A DNA stretch of 64,000 bases from RYN-230 sp963717125 (GCA_963717125.1 CAVQVG010000014.1:1-64000), one strand, 5' to 3'; shown: positions 25,424 to 35,555, counted from the stretch's first letter. Notes: generated from the sequence alone by a model not told the origin. Translations and numbers: made by a program.

Positions 25424-27016
25424 CTAGTGCTCGTCCAGGTCCACGGTCCGGCCGACCACGGCGCCGATGGTGGACGCGATGTCATCCAGCACGACGGCCG
25501 GGATGGCCGAATCGACAGTCAGCACGATGAGCGCATGCCCGCCGCGGGCATCCCGGCACACCTGCATCCCCGCGATGTTGATGCCCTCGCTGCCCAGGAT
25601 CTGGCCCACCGTGCCCACGACGCCGGGCCGGTCGGTGTAGGTGAGGAAGGACATGTGCGCGGCGGGCGCGATCTCCATGTCGAACCCGTTGACCTCGACC
25701 AGCTTCTCCAGCTGCCGCCGCCCGCTGAGCGTGCCGCCGACCGATACCACCTGGCCATCCGGCATGATGCCGCGCAGCGTGACCAGGTTCCGCCAGTCCG
25801 GGCTGTCCGCCTCGGTGACCAGGCTGACCTCGACCCCGCGGTCCACCGCGAGCAGCGGCGCGTTCACGTAGGTCACCGGGTCCTCCACCACATCGGCGAA
25901 CACGCCCTTGAGCGCGGCCAGCTGGAGCACCCGGACGTCGTGCGCGGCGATCTCGCCGCGCACCTCCACATCGATCCGCGCGGCCATCCCGCCGGCCAGC
26001 GCGGTGAAGATCCGGCCCAGTTTCTCGGCCAACGGCAGGCCTGGCTTGACGTCTTCATGGACCGCGCCGCCCTGCACGTTGACCGCGTCCGGCACGAACT
26101 CGCCGGCCAGCGCGAGCCGCACCGACCGGGCCACCTGGGTACCCGCCTTCTCCTGGGCCTCCGCCGTGCTGGCGCCCAGGTGCGGGGTGCCCACCACGGA
26201 CGGGAACTCCAGCAGCGGGTTGCCGGTGGCGGGCTCGGCCACGAACACGTCGATGCCGGCCCCGGCCACCCGGCCTTCCTTCAGCGCGAGGGCCAGCGCG
26301 TGCTCGTCCACGATGCCGCCGCGCGCCGCGTTCACGATGCGCACGGACGGCTTGACCAGGTGCAGTTCCCGGTCCCCGATCAGGCCGGCCGTCTCCGCGT
26401 TCCTGGGCAGGTGCACGGTGATGAAGTCGGCCTCGGCCAGCAGCTCGTCCAGGCTGGTCAGCCGCACGCCGACCTGGGCGGCCCGGGCCGCGGGCACGTA
26501 CGGGTCGTAGGCGATCACCCGCATGCCGAACGCGGTCAGCCGCTCCGCGACCAGCACCCCGATCCGGCCCAGCCCGAGGATCCCGGCCACCTTGCCGTTC
26601 AGTTCCACGCCGGTGAAGGCGGACCGGCGCCACTGGCCGTCGCGCAGCGACGCCGCCGCCTGCGGCACGTTCCGCGCCACCGCGAGCAGCAGGCCGACCG
26701 CGTGCTCGGCCGCGCTGACGATGTTCGAGGTGGGCGCGTTCACCACCATGACGCCCGCCCGGGTGGCCGCCTCGACGTCCACGTTGTCCAGGCCGACACC
26801 GGCCCGGGCGACCACCTGGAGCCGGGGCGCGTGCGCCAGCGCGGCGGCGTTGACCTGGGTAGCGCTGCGCACGATGATCGCGTCAGCCGCGGCCAGCGCC
26901 GCCAGCAGCGCCGCGCGGTCCGTGCCGTCCACCTGGCGGACGTCGAAGTCGGCTTCGAGCTGGGCGATGGCGGCCGGCGACAGTTCCTCAGCGATGAGTA
27001 CGACAGGTGCAGGCAC
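25424..27016 (-). CDS. serA: D-3-phosphoglycerate dehydrogenase
   Basis: 530 residues, the long form with two C-terminal regulatory domains. Rossmann LGLGRIGVLVAERL (~149), catalytic Arg in NAARGGIVDEHAL (~240), Glu in VFVAEPATG, and His in GTPHLGASTAEAQ (~285). The intervening ASB domain is followed by ACT domain LTYTDRPGVVGTVGQILG...GMQVCRD (residues ~458-528), the serine feedback site. First step of serine synthesis, NAD-dependent. GTG at 27016. Located between leuB and ilvC as in Streptomyces (recalled). Confidence 0.95.
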   Translation of the reverse strand: MPAPVVLIAEELSPAAIAQLEADFDVRQVDGTDRAALLAALAAADAIIVRSATQVNAAALAHAPRLQVVARAGVGLDNVDVEAATRAGVMVVNAPTSNIVSAAEHAVGLLLAVARNVPQAAASLRDGQWRRSAFTGVELNGKVAGILGLGRIGVLVAERLTAFGMRVIAYDPYVPAARAAQVGVRLTSLDELLAEADFITVHLPRNAETAGLIGDRELHLVKPSVRIVNAARGGIVDEHALALALKEGRVAGAGIDVFVAEPATGNPLLEFPSVVGTPHLGASTAEAQEKAGTQVARSVRLALAGEFVPDAVNVQGGAVHEDVKPGLPLAEKLGRIFTALAGGMAARIDVEVRGEIAAHDVRVLQLAALKGVFADVVEDPVTYVNAPLLAVDRGVEVSLVTEADSPDWRNLVTLRGIMPDGQVVSVGGTLSGRRQLEKLVEVNGFDMEIAPAAHMSFLTYTDRPGVVGTVGQILGSEGINIAGMQVCRDARGGHALIVLTVDSAIPAVVLDDIASTIGAVVGRTVDLDEH

Positions 27017-27066
27017 GGCGGTGGCCCCTCGTGTCGGTCAGCTTCACGCTCAGTCTAGCGAAGCTT

Positions 27067-27080
27067 GTGAAAGCGTTCAC
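27067..27080 (-). promoter_or_regulatory. Palindrome GTGAA-AGCG-TTCAC upstream of serA
   Basis: A perfect 5-bp inverted repeat in the AT-rich patch before serA, 51-64 bp upstream of its GTG. On the minus strand a TAGACT about 17 bp downstream could be a -10. It may be an operator or a helix-forming leader; the binding regulator is unknown. Confidence 0.35.
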
Positions 27081-27143
27081 GAAACAAACCGCCGTGCGCT
27101 CCCCGGCTGGCCGGCTGCCGGGCGCCGGCCTGCTGGCGATGGG

Positions 27144-27191
27144 CTGGCGCCAGTCCCGGGCCGGGTGCATGTGCCCCGGGACTGTCGCCAG
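27144..27191. terminator. 17-bp hairpin after ilvC
   Basis: CTGGCGCCAGTCCCGGG (27144-27160) pairs with CCCGGGACTGTCGCCAG (27175-27191) with one mismatch. It starts 16 nt downstream of the ilvC stop and has no U-tract; it likely ends the ilvBNC transcript. Confidence 0.7.
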
Positions 27192-27207
27192 CGCCCCCGA
27201 CGACGGT

Positions 27208-28221
<1,014 letters not shown>

Positions 28222-28246
28222 TGCCTGCCTTCTGTTCGCTTCTTGC

Positions 28247-28774
28247 TTACTGGGCCGCGCGGTCCACCGGGCGGAGCGCCCGGTCGGTGATCGACCGGCC
28301 GCCCCGGCCGAGCGCGACCATGCCCGACTGGACGAGTTCCTTGATCCCGAACGGCTCGAGCACCCGGATCAGGGCGTCCAGCTTGTCCCGGTTGCCGGTC
28401 GCCTCGACGGTGACCGCGTCCTGCGCCACGTTGACCACCTTGGCACGGAACAGCGTCACGGTCTCCAGCACGCGCGACCTGCTCTCCAGGTCGGCGCGCA
28501 CCTTGATGAGCAGCAGCTCACGCTGTACCGACGCGGCCGACTCCAGCTCAACGATCTTGAGCACGTTGATCAGCTTGTTCAGCTGCTTGGTCACCTGTTC
28601 CAGCGGGTGGTCCGCGCAGTCCACCACGATGGTCATCCGGGAGATCTCGGGGTGCTCGGTGGGCCCGACCGCGAGCGAGTCGATGTTGAACCCACGCCGG
28701 GAGAACAAGCCGGCGATCCGGACGAGGACGCCTGGCTTGTTCTCCACCAGCACAGACAGCGTGTGCCTGTTCAT
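28247..28774 (-). CDS. ilvN: Acetolactate synthase small (regulatory) subunit
   Basis: 175 residues. N-terminal ACT domain HTLSVLVENKPGVLVRIAGLFSRRGFNIDSLAVGPTEHPEISRMTIV (~4-50), then the C-terminal half with QRELLLIKV and DALIRVLEPFGIKELVQSG. Binds valine and confers feedback inhibition on IlvB. ATG 28774; 38 nt downstream of ilvB and 25 nt upstream of ilvC. Confidence 0.95.
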   Translation of the reverse strand: MNRHTLSVLVENKPGVLVRIAGLFSRRGFNIDSLAVGPTEHPEISRMTIVVDCADHPLEQVTKQLNKLINVLKIVELESAASVQRELLLIKVRADLESRSRVLETVTLFRAKVVNVAQDAVTVEATGNRDKLDALIRVLEPFGIKELVQSGMVALGRGGRSITDRALRPVDRAAQ

Positions 28775-28812
28775 CGTCGGCTCCTGATCGCGCAGCCGGG
28801 CCAGTCCCTGGC

Positions 28813-30888
28813 TCATTCGGTCACATCCCAGTCCGGCGCCATGTTCCGCGCCACGATGATGTCGTCGTTGCTGGTGCCGGCGGCCACCATGGGCCACACC
28901 ATGGCGTCGCGGTGCACGATGAAGTTGACCACCACCGGCCGGTCGTTGATCTTCATGGCTTCCTCGATCACCGCGTCCACGCTGGCCGTGTCCTCGCAGC
29001 GCAGGCCGGCGCAGCCGTAGGCCTCGGCCAGCTTGACGAAGTCCGGGATGCGCGTCCCGCCGCCCGACGCCGGGTCCCGGCGCGGGGCCTGCTCCCGGCT
29101 GAGCGCCTCGTCGTAGGTCTGGGCCACCTTGTCCAGGTCGGTGTTGGAGTACCGCTCGTTGTAGAACAGCGTCTGCCACTGGCGGACCATGCCGAGGTTG
29201 CCGTTGTTGATGATGGCGATCTTGACCGGGATGCCCTCCACCGCGCAGGTGGCCAGTTCCTGGTTGGTCATCTGGAAGCAGCCGTCGCCGTCGATGGCCC
29301 AGACGCAGGCGGCTGGGCTGCCCACCTTGGCCCCCATGGCCGCGGGCACCGCGTAGCCCATCGTGCCGAGACCGCCGGAGTTGAGCCAGTGACCGGGCCG
29401 CTCGTGCCCGATGAACTGGGCGGCCCACATCTGGTGCTGGCCCACCCCGGCCACGTAGACGGCGTCCGGGCCGGCGATCTCGCCGATCCGCTCGATCACG
29501 TACTGCGGTGCCAGAGAGCCGTCCGCGGGCTGGTCGTAGCCGAGCGGGTAGGTGCTGCGCCAGGCGTCCAGCTGGGACCACCAGGCGGTCAGGTCCGGGC
29601 GGTGGCCGGCCTGGTACTCGGCGCTGACCGCGGTGATCAGCTCGGTGATCACCTCGCGGCAGTCGCCCACGATGGGCACGTCCGCGCGCCGGTTCTTGGA
29701 GATCTCCGCCGGGTCGATGTCCGCGTGCACCACCGCGGCGCCGGGGGCGAAGCTGTCCAGCTTCCCGGTCACCCGGTCGTCGAAGCGGGCGCCGAGCGTG
29801 ATGAGCAGGTCCGACTTCTGCAGCGCACCGACCGCGGCCACCGTGCCGTGCATGCCCGGCATGCCCAGGTTCTGCCGGTGGCTGCTGGGGAAGCCACCCC
29901 GGGCCATCAGCGTGGTGACCACCGGGATGCCGGTCAGCTCGGCCAGTTCCAGCAGGGCCGGGCTGGCCCCGGCCTTGAGCACGCCGCCGCCCACGTACAG
30001 CACCGGGCGGCTGGCCCCGGCCATCAGCCGGGCCGCCTCCCGCACCTGCCGGGAGTGCGGCCTGGTCACCGGGTGGTAGCCGGGCAGGTCGAACGTGGGC
30101 GGCCAGCGGAACTCGGTGCTCGCCTGGAGCGCGTCCTTGGCCACGTCCACCAGCACCGGCCCGGGCCGCCCGGTGGACGCCACGTGGAACGCCTCAGCCA
30201 CCGTGCGGGCGATGTCGGCCGCGTCCGTGACCAGGAAGTTGTGCTTGGTGACGGGCAGGGTGATGCCAGAGATGTCGGCTTCCTGGAACCCGTCGGTGCC
30301 GATCAGGCTGCTCGGCACCTGGCCGGTGATCGCGACCACCGGCACCGAGTCCATGTACGCGTCGGCCAGCGGGGTGACCAGGTTGGTGGCGCCCGGGCCC
30401 GACGTGGCCATGCACACCCCGGGCCGGCCGGTCACCTGGGCGTAACCGGCAGCGGCGTGCCCGGCCCCCTGCTCGTGCCGGACCAGGATGTGCCGGACGC
30501 TGGGCGAGTCGAACAGCGGGTCGTACAGCGGCAGGATGGCGCCGCCGGGGATGCCGAACACGACGTCCACGCCGAGCCGCTCCAGGGCGGCGACCAGGGC
30601 GGCCGCCCCGGACATCTGGATCCCGGCGGCCGGCCCGGGCTCGGGCTCCCTGGGCTCTGCTGGCCCGGGGGGGCGACCCCCCGGAACCCCCCGATCGCCC
30701 GGCGCTGACCCGGGGGGGCGACCCCCCGGAGCCCCCCGATCGGCGCTCGGCGCCGAGTCCGGCGCAGCCGGACGGGGCGCCGAAGGGGACGCGGCCCGGG
30801 TGGCCAGGTCACGCGGTGACGGTCCGCCGCCTTTCCGGGGTGGGCCTGCCCCGGGACCGGGGGTGGCCGCGGTCGTCTGGTCGGTCAT
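28813..30888 (-). CDS. ilvB: Acetolactate synthase large subunit, N-terminally extended
   Basis: 691 residues. ThDP enzyme with FGIPGGAILPLYDP, HEQGAGHAAAGYAQ (catalytic Glu), TSGPGATNLVTP, FAD region and the ThDP motif GDGCFQMTNQELATCAVEGIPVKIAIINNGNLGM near the C-terminus. The core begins at about residue 92; before it is a Gly/Pro/Arg-rich extension (MTDQTTAATPGPG...) that encodes two copies of DRGxPGGRPPG from a DNA repeat. ATG 30888 is the best start (codons before it look non-coding). Preceded by a leader peptide and attenuator; followed by ilvN and ilvC. Confidence 0.95.
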   Translation of the reverse strand: MTDQTTAATPGPGAGPPRKGGGPSPRDLATRAASPSAPRPAAPDSAPSADRGAPGGRPPGSAPGDRGVPGGRPPGPAEPREPEPGPAAGIQMSGAAALVAALERLGVDVVFGIPGGAILPLYDPLFDSPSVRHILVRHEQGAGHAAAGYAQVTGRPGVCMATSGPGATNLVTPLADAYMDSVPVVAITGQVPSSLIGTDGFQEADISGITLPVTKHNFLVTDAADIARTVAEAFHVASTGRPGPVLVDVAKDALQASTEFRWPPTFDLPGYHPVTRPHSRQVREAARLMAGASRPVLYVGGGVLKAGASPALLELAELTGIPVVTTLMARGGFPSSHRQNLGMPGMHGTVAAVGALQKSDLLITLGARFDDRVTGKLDSFAPGAAVVHADIDPAEISKNRRADVPIVGDCREVITELITAVSAEYQAGHRPDLTAWWSQLDAWRSTYPLGYDQPADGSLAPQYVIERIGEIAGPDAVYVAGVGQHQMWAAQFIGHERPGHWLNSGGLGTMGYAVPAAMGAKVGSPAACVWAIDGDGCFQMTNQELATCAVEGIPVKIAIINNGNLGMVRQWQTLFYNERYSNTDLDKVAQTYDEALSREQAPRRDPASGGGTRIPDFVKLAEAYGCAGLRCEDTASVDAVIEEAMKINDRPVVVNFIVHRDAMVWPMVAAGTSNDDIIVARNMAPDWDVTE
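30664..30755. repeat. Tandem G-rich palindromic repeat inside ilvB
   Basis: Two adjacent copies of CCCGGGGGGGCGACCCCCCG followed by GAACCCCCCGATCGCCC and GAGCCCCCCGATCGGCG (starts ~30664 and ~30709, period 45 bp, so in frame). Each is partly palindromic. The second copy continues into CTCGGCGCCGAG. The same consensus forms both ends of the element at 60714-60978, so this is a dispersed repeat family within a protein-coding extension. Confidence 0.85.
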
Positions 30889-30925
30889 CGCAAGTTTCCT
30901 CGTCTGCGCTGGGTAGGTGCCGGGC

Positions 30926-31001
30926 AACAAAAAACCCTCGACGCCGTACGGCGAACGAGGGTGGCGCGCTGGTAGCCGGTTAAGTCAGCTACTGGCGCGC
31001 C
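30926..31001 (-). promoter_or_regulatory. ilvBNC attenuator: pause hairpin plus intrinsic terminator
   Basis: Read on the minus strand: a 14-bp imperfect hairpin (30988-31001 with 30963-30976, GCTAC and GCGCGCC arms) that includes the end of the leader peptide, then a terminator whose arms are ACCCTCG (30934-30940) and CGAGGGT (30956-30962) with inner CGCCG/CGGCG, followed by a run TTTTTTGTT. The terminator ends 38 nt before the ilvB ATG. Classical transcription attenuation of the ilvBNC operon. Confidence 0.85.
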
Positions 31002-31020
31002 CGCTGAGTACGAGAACCAT
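30985..31020 (-). CDS. ilvB leader peptide MVLVLSGRASS (11 aa)
   Basis: ATG at 31020, codons GTT CTC GTA CTC for V-L-V-L, TGA at 30985-30987 inside the pause hairpin. AAGGA lies just upstream of the ATG. The Val/Leu density and position immediately before the hairpins identify it as the regulatory leader of ilvBNC, comparable with known actinobacterial ilvB leaders. A TGATAC hexamer 12-17 nt upstream of the ATG is a possible -10. Confidence 0.85.
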   Translation of the reverse strand: MVLVLSGRASS

Positions 31021-31064
31021 GGTCCTTGACACGGGTATCACTCTGGCCCAGTCCGGGGCTGACG

Positions 31065-33734
31065 TCAACTTGAGAGCACATTCGTCTCAGCTGGCGAGAT
31101 CGCGCCGCCGAAAGGGGGCTCCCTGCCCGTCCGGTCGCTGCCCGTGGCCAGGCTCCGCACGCTGCCCGGCGGCAGCGGCCCGGCCAGGAAAGCGCCCATG
31201 CCGATCGCACAGCCCATCGCGGTGAGCAGGTCCCGCTGCTCGGCCCGGTCGATCCCGTCCGCCACCACCTCGATGTCCAGGTCCCGGCCGACCCGGACGA
31301 TGGCCCGGATCAGCGTCTCGGCCGCGGCGCGCACCCCCAGGCCGGCCACCAGGCCGGGGCCGACTCTGATCATGTCCACCGGCAGCCGGCCGAGCCGGGC
31401 CAGCGCGACGGTGTCGGCGCTGGACGCGTCCATGGCCAGCCGGATGCCGCGCTCCCGCAGCTCGGCGAGCCCGCGCAGCACCACGTCGCCGCCCTCGGCC
31501 AGCACCGGCCAGGCCACCTCCAGGATCAGCGCCCGCGGCGCGAGGCCACTGCCGGACAGCGCCTCCAGCACCGACTCGGTGAACCGGGTGGCCCGGACCT
31601 GCCGCGGTGAGCAGCGCAGCCAGACGCTGGCCTCCCAGCCGGTGTGCCACCAGCCGGCCGCCCGGGCGCACGACTCGCGCAGCATCCAGTCGCCCAGCTC
31701 GACGATCACCCGGGAGGTCTCCGCGACGTCGAGGAACTCATCGCGCGGCACGTCCGTCCCGGCGCGGCGCCAGCGCGGCAGCGCGGTCACCCCGATGACG
31801 CGCGAGCTGGCCAGGTCGGCCATGGGCAGGTACTCCAGCTCCAGCTGGCCGTCGGCCAGGGCCTGGCTCAGCTGCCCGGCCAGCTGCAGGCGGCGGCGCA
31901 CGTCGGCGTGTGGCAGCGGCGCGAAGACCTCCAACCGCCCGCCGCCGGCCTCCTTGGCCTTGGACACCGCGGCGGCGGCGTTGCGCCAGACGTCGCCGGC
32001 CGGGCTGCCGTCGGCCAGGGCCACGCCGACGCTGGCGGACAGCGCGACGGCCCGGTCGGCGGCCCGGTACGGCTCGGCCGCCAGGCTGGCCAGGATCCGT
32101 TCCGCCAGCTCGGTGATTTCCTGGGTCCTGGCCGCCCCGGTGACCAGGACCGCGAACTCATCGCCGCCCCACCGCGCGACCGTGCCCCGCGGCGGCACGA
32201 CCGCGCGCAGCCTGCGCGCCACCTGGGCCAGCACCAGGTCGCCCGCGCTCGGCCCGGCCATGTCGTTCACCCCGGTGAAGCCGTCCAGGTCGACCAGGAT
32301 GACGCCGGCCAGGCCCGGCTCCTCCCCGGCGGCCCCTGCCTCCTCGGGAAGCTGGGCCGCGCCGAGGCGGCCCAGGCTGAGCGCTTCCCGCGCCCGGTCC
32401 TCCAGGTAGGCCCGGTTGGGCAGCCCGGTCAGCCCGTCGTGGTAGGTCAGCTGCGCGATCTGCCGGCGCAGCGCGACCAGATCGCTCACGTCCCGCGCGG
32501 TGACCAGCAGCCGGTCCGGCGCGCCCTGGCTGCGGTGCCTGGACATGGTCGCTTCCACGTACCGCCAGGTGCCGTCGGCGGCCCGGATCCGGCAGGAGTA
32601 CCGGATCTGGGTGGCCGGCTCGGTGGCCGCCTCGCGGACCGCGCGCAGCCCGTCCGGCTGGTCCTCCGGGTGCACCAGGTCGGCCAGCATCATCCCGTCC
32701 AGGCTTTCCGGCGGATACCCGTAGTCGCGCACCGCGGGGCTGGCGTAGCTGATCCGGCCGGAGTAGTCGCAAACCAGCACGGCGTCGCTGGTCCGGTCGG
32801 CCAGCTCGCGGAACTGCTGGCCCGACTCCTGCCAGAGCCGGGATCGCACGCTGTCCCGGTGCACCAGAATGATGATCCGGCCGGTCAGCGCCAGCAGCGC
32901 GGTGCCGCCGGCCACGGCCAGCACCGGCCGCGCCACCGGGCCGCCGGCCAGCGCCGCGCCGATCACCACCAGCGCGGCCAGCGCGGCGGCCACCGCGGCG
33001 ATAGCCGTCGTGGCGTGCAGCCCGGCCGCGGGGAACTCGCGGGCTTCCTGGTGCCCGGCGTCCGTGGTGTCCAGCCACGGCGCGCTGCCCAGCAGGCACA
33101 GCCCGGCGATCAGCAACAGCTGAGCCGCGGTGCCCGGGTGCCCATTGGTGACCCGGGCGCCCACAGCCAGCGCGTCGCTCAGCGTGATCGCGAGCAACGC
33201 GAGCAACGGCGCCACGCCGCGCCGCCCGGCCGCCACCGCGAGCGGCAGCAGGCCCCCCAGCACCAGCAGGTCGGCCAGCGGGTGGATGAGCTCGCCGGCG
33301 AACACGCCCGGGTCGTCGCCGGACCGCGTGTACGCGGCGCTGAATACCGTGATCCAGCCGATGATGAACAGCGCGCAGCTCAGCACGTAGGCGTCGGCGC
33401 CGAGCGCCAGCGTGGCCCCGAGCCGGCCGGGGCGCTGGGCCAGCGGGTGCCGCGCGGTTTCGCGCCGCGAGCGCAGGCTGGCCACGCCCGCCACCAGGGT
33501 GGGCAGCGCGAGCAGCCCGGGCAGGTCGGCCAGCGTGAGCGGGAGGGCCGCGCCCGCGGTCGCGTTGGCCAGCGCCTGCTGGCCGATCGCGCCGAGGCCA
33601 GCCAGCAACGCGGCCACCGCCAGCAGCCAGTATCCGTGCCGGACGGGACCTGCGTGCCGGTCGGCGCCACGCCACAGGCTGGCCGCAGCGGCCAGCGCTA
33701 CCGCCGCGGTAACCGCTTCTGCGCCCAGGCTCAT
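31065..33734 (-). CDS. Membrane PAS-GGDEF-degenerate EAL c-di-GMP protein
   Basis: 889 residues: N-terminal six to eight hydrophobic helices (~1-290), a PAS domain (~300-420; RTSDAVLVCDYSGRISYASPAVRDYGYPPESLDGM), a GGDEF domain with intact WGGDEF and the helix HDGLTGLPNRAYLEDRA, then an EAL-like domain in which the key positions are lost: the EAL site reads GVTALPRW instead of GxEALxRW, and DFGTG reads MDASSADT. It should be a diguanylate cyclase with an inactive or allosteric EAL module. It ends only 45 nt before the ilvB leader and is on the same strand. Similar genes occur near gatCAB in Streptomyces (recalled). Confidence 0.85.
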   Translation of the reverse strand: MSLGAEAVTAAVALAAAASLWRGADRHAGPVRHGYWLLAVAALLAGLGAIGQQALANATAGAALPLTLADLPGLLALPTLVAGVASLRSRRETARHPLAQRPGRLGATLALGADAYVLSCALFIIGWITVFSAAYTRSGDDPGVFAGELIHPLADLLVLGGLLPLAVAAGRRGVAPLLALLAITLSDALAVGARVTNGHPGTAAQLLLIAGLCLLGSAPWLDTTDAGHQEAREFPAAGLHATTAIAAVAAALAALVVIGAALAGGPVARPVLAVAGGTALLALTGRIIILVHRDSVRSRLWQESGQQFRELADRTSDAVLVCDYSGRISYASPAVRDYGYPPESLDGMMLADLVHPEDQPDGLRAVREAATEPATQIRYSCRIRAADGTWRYVEATMSRHRSQGAPDRLLVTARDVSDLVALRRQIAQLTYHDGLTGLPNRAYLEDRAREALSLGRLGAAQLPEEAGAAGEEPGLAGVILVDLDGFTGVNDMAGPSAGDLVLAQVARRLRAVVPPRGTVARWGGDEFAVLVTGAARTQEITELAERILASLAAEPYRAADRAVALSASVGVALADGSPAGDVWRNAAAAVSKAKEAGGGRLEVFAPLPHADVRRRLQLAGQLSQALADGQLELEYLPMADLASSRVIGVTALPRWRRAGTDVPRDEFLDVAETSRVIVELGDWMLRESCARAAGWWHTGWEASVWLRCSPRQVRATRFTESVLEALSGSGLAPRALILEVAWPVLAEGGDVVLRGLAELRERGIRLAMDASSADTVALARLGRLPVDMIRVGPGLVAGLGVRAAAETLIRAIVRVGRDLDIEVVADGIDRAEQRDLLTAMGCAIGMGAFLAGPLPPGSVRSLATGSDRTGREPPFGGAISPAETNVLSS

Positions 33735-34026
33735 CGCAGGCCACCCGATGCTTGCGGGGGCACCGAGTCTCCTTCCACCGCGTCCGCCGCCGATGCTGGG
33801 CCAGCGGAGCCTTGTGAGCCCCGGGCTGGCGTTCCCGGGGAACCGAGCTACGGCGGTCGGCTACCAGGGCAAAACTGGACGCCCACAGGATGCGCTGCGG
33901 GAGCCGCGAATGGGCTAATCGCGGTCATCGTCACTTCACGATCGTGCTCACTTTAGGGCCCTTAGGTCACACTTCGATTGAGGAAGAGCGTCCAGCGGGC
34001 GTCATCTGGTGCTGAATCGCGTGCGG
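33735..34026. other. Intergenic region between a GGDEF gene and a hydroxyacid dehydrogenase
   Basis: 292 bp upstream of the GGDEF gene. Contains AATGGGCTAATCGC, ACGATCGTG and AGGGCCCTTAGG (self-complementary 6-mers) but no convincing promoter hexamers or gene. Confidence 0.25.
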
Positions 34027-34944
34027 TCAGTAACTGCCCGCGATGACATTCCGCAGCGGCTGGCCGGTGATGAACCGCTCCGCCTGGTCCCGGACGTAGG
34101 CCGCCATGCGCGCCACGGACACCGGGGTGGACGCGCCCTCGTGCGGGGTGATGAACACACCCGGCAGATCCCAGAGCGGATGGCCGGCCGGCAGCGGCTC
34201 CGGGTCGGTCACGTCCAGCGCCATCCGCAGCCGGCCCTGGCGCGCCTCCGCGACGAGCGCGTCGGTCACCGCCAGCGTGCCACGGGCCGCGTTGACCAGC
34301 AGCGCGCCGTCCTTCATCCGGGCCAGGAAGGCCGCGTCCACCATGCCGACGGTCTCCGCCGTCCCGGGGGCGAGCAGCACGACCACGTCGGCCGTGGGCA
34401 GCAGCCCGGGCAGGTCGCTGACCGGGGCCACGCCGTCGCGGGCGGACCGGGCCACCCGGAGCACCGTCACCTCGAAGCCGGCCAGCCGCCGCTCCACCGC
34501 CGCGCCGATCGAGCCGTACCCGACGATGAGCACGGTCTGGCCGGCCAGGCAGTCGGTGAAGTGGTAGCTCCACCGCTGGGCCGCCTGCTCCCGGGCGAAG
34601 AACGGGAACTCGCGCAGCGCGGCCAGCATCGCGCCGACCACCCACTCCGCCGTGCTGGCGTCGTGCACCCCGCGCGCGTTGCACAGGGTGACCCCGGGCG
34701 GGACGGCCGGCCGCAGCCGGTCCACGCCCGCGGTCAGCGCCTGCACCACCGCCAGCTTGGGCAGCTGGCTGATGGCCGCGATGGCGGGCTGGGCCGGGAA
34801 GAACGGCGGCACGTAGAACTCGACCTGGCCGGCGCTGGCGGGCAGCCCGGCACCATCGGGGACCACCACCTCGACCTCGGGGGCACCGGGCAGCCCGTCC
34901 AGCGCGGCGGCGATGTCCGCCACCGGCACCCATACCAGGGTCAT
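34027..34944 (-). CDS. D-isomer-specific 2-hydroxyacid dehydrogenase
   Basis: 305 residues. NAD motif LIVGYGSIGAAVERRL (~142-157), catalytic Arg in LLVNAARGTLAVTD, Glu in VTDPEPLPAGHPLWDLP, and His in FITPHEGASTPVSV, the standard order for the family. It reduces 2-oxo acids such as glyoxylate, hydroxypyruvate or a larger substrate; specificity cannot be told. ATG at 34944 overlaps the DUF4276-like gene's stop by 4 nt, so the two are translationally coupled. Confidence 0.88.
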   Translation of the reverse strand: MTLVWVPVADIAAALDGLPGAPEVEVVVPDGAGLPASAGQVEFYVPPFFPAQPAIAAISQLPKLAVVQALTAGVDRLRPAVPPGVTLCNARGVHDASTAEWVVGAMLAALREFPFFAREQAAQRWSYHFTDCLAGQTVLIVGYGSIGAAVERRLAGFEVTVLRVARSARDGVAPVSDLPGLLPTADVVVLLAPGTAETVGMVDAAFLARMKDGALLVNAARGTLAVTDALVAEARQGRLRMALDVTDPEPLPAGHPLWDLPGVFITPHEGASTPVSVARMAAYVRDQAERFITGQPLRNVIAGSY

Positions 34945-35555
34945 CCTTGCTCCCCTGGGCCCATGCCGAGCAGCACCTCGACCTCCCGGCAGAACTTGTC
35001 AAACGACGGCGAACCCACCCGCGCCATCTTCATGTCGAAGCGAGAAGCCAGCGCGGCCTGGTCCACGGTGGGACTGTATTTGCCACCGTCGGTCCGCCTA
35101 TCCGTGAGCCACTCCTTGGCCCCTCGAATCTGCTCCGGGTCAGCGGGAGCCTCCGCCTCGCCGAGGCCACAATGCCCTGCGAGCGACGGTGCTGCGGCCA
35201 GAAACCACGCTTCAAACTCCCGGTTCGCGAGCACCACGCTCACGGGGATATCGGAGCGGGCCTGCCTGGCTCGGCCGAGCAGCGCCGGGCCGAGTTCCGC
35301 AGGACAGTCGTCGTCCGCGTCGATAAGCACCAGGACACCACCAGCCGTTGACCCGACCCGGAGCGCCATCGCCTGCACCGCCTTCTCCAGGCCGCCAGGA
35401 GCGACCAGGCTGCCCCTGTTCCGTCGCCACGGCTCAAGCACGTCCAGGCTCCAGACTTCGTGGTCGAGTGCGATGCGGTGCAGAAGCTTAGGCAGGGCCT
35501 TGACCTCACCATGCCCCTCTGTGACGCACGCGATGGTCAGCCGGCCCGCAGCCAT
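34941..35555 (-). CDS. DUF4276-like TOPRIM-type protein, partner of the AAA ATPase
   Basis: 204 residues. N-terminal CVTEGHGEVKALPKLLHRI (catalytic-type Glu) and LVLIDADDDCPAEL, i.e. the Glu and DxD pattern of TOPRIM folds, followed by ANREFEAWFLAA. This matches the DUF4276 architecture that accompanies AAA_21-type ATPases, as in AbiL-like pairs (recalled, not checked). Its ATG lies 2 nt after the ATPase stop and its stop overlaps the downstream dehydrogenase start. G+C is visibly below the neighbours, suggesting acquisition as a unit with the ATPase. A two-gene defence role is an inference. Confidence 0.7.
   Translation of the reverse strand: MAAGRLTIACVTEGHGEVKALPKLLHRIALDHEVWSLDVLEPWRRNRGSLVAPGGLEKAVQAMALRVGSTAGGVLVLIDADDDCPAELGPALLGRARQARSDIPVSVVLANREFEAWFLAAAPSLAGHCGLGEAEAPADPEQIRGAKEWLTDRRTDGGKYSPTVDQAALASRFDMKMARVGSPSFDKFCREVEVLLGMGPGEQG

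Noticed and set aside
30664..30755. CRISPR array
   Set aside because: Only two adjoining copies, period 45 bp without spacers, and in a coding frame.
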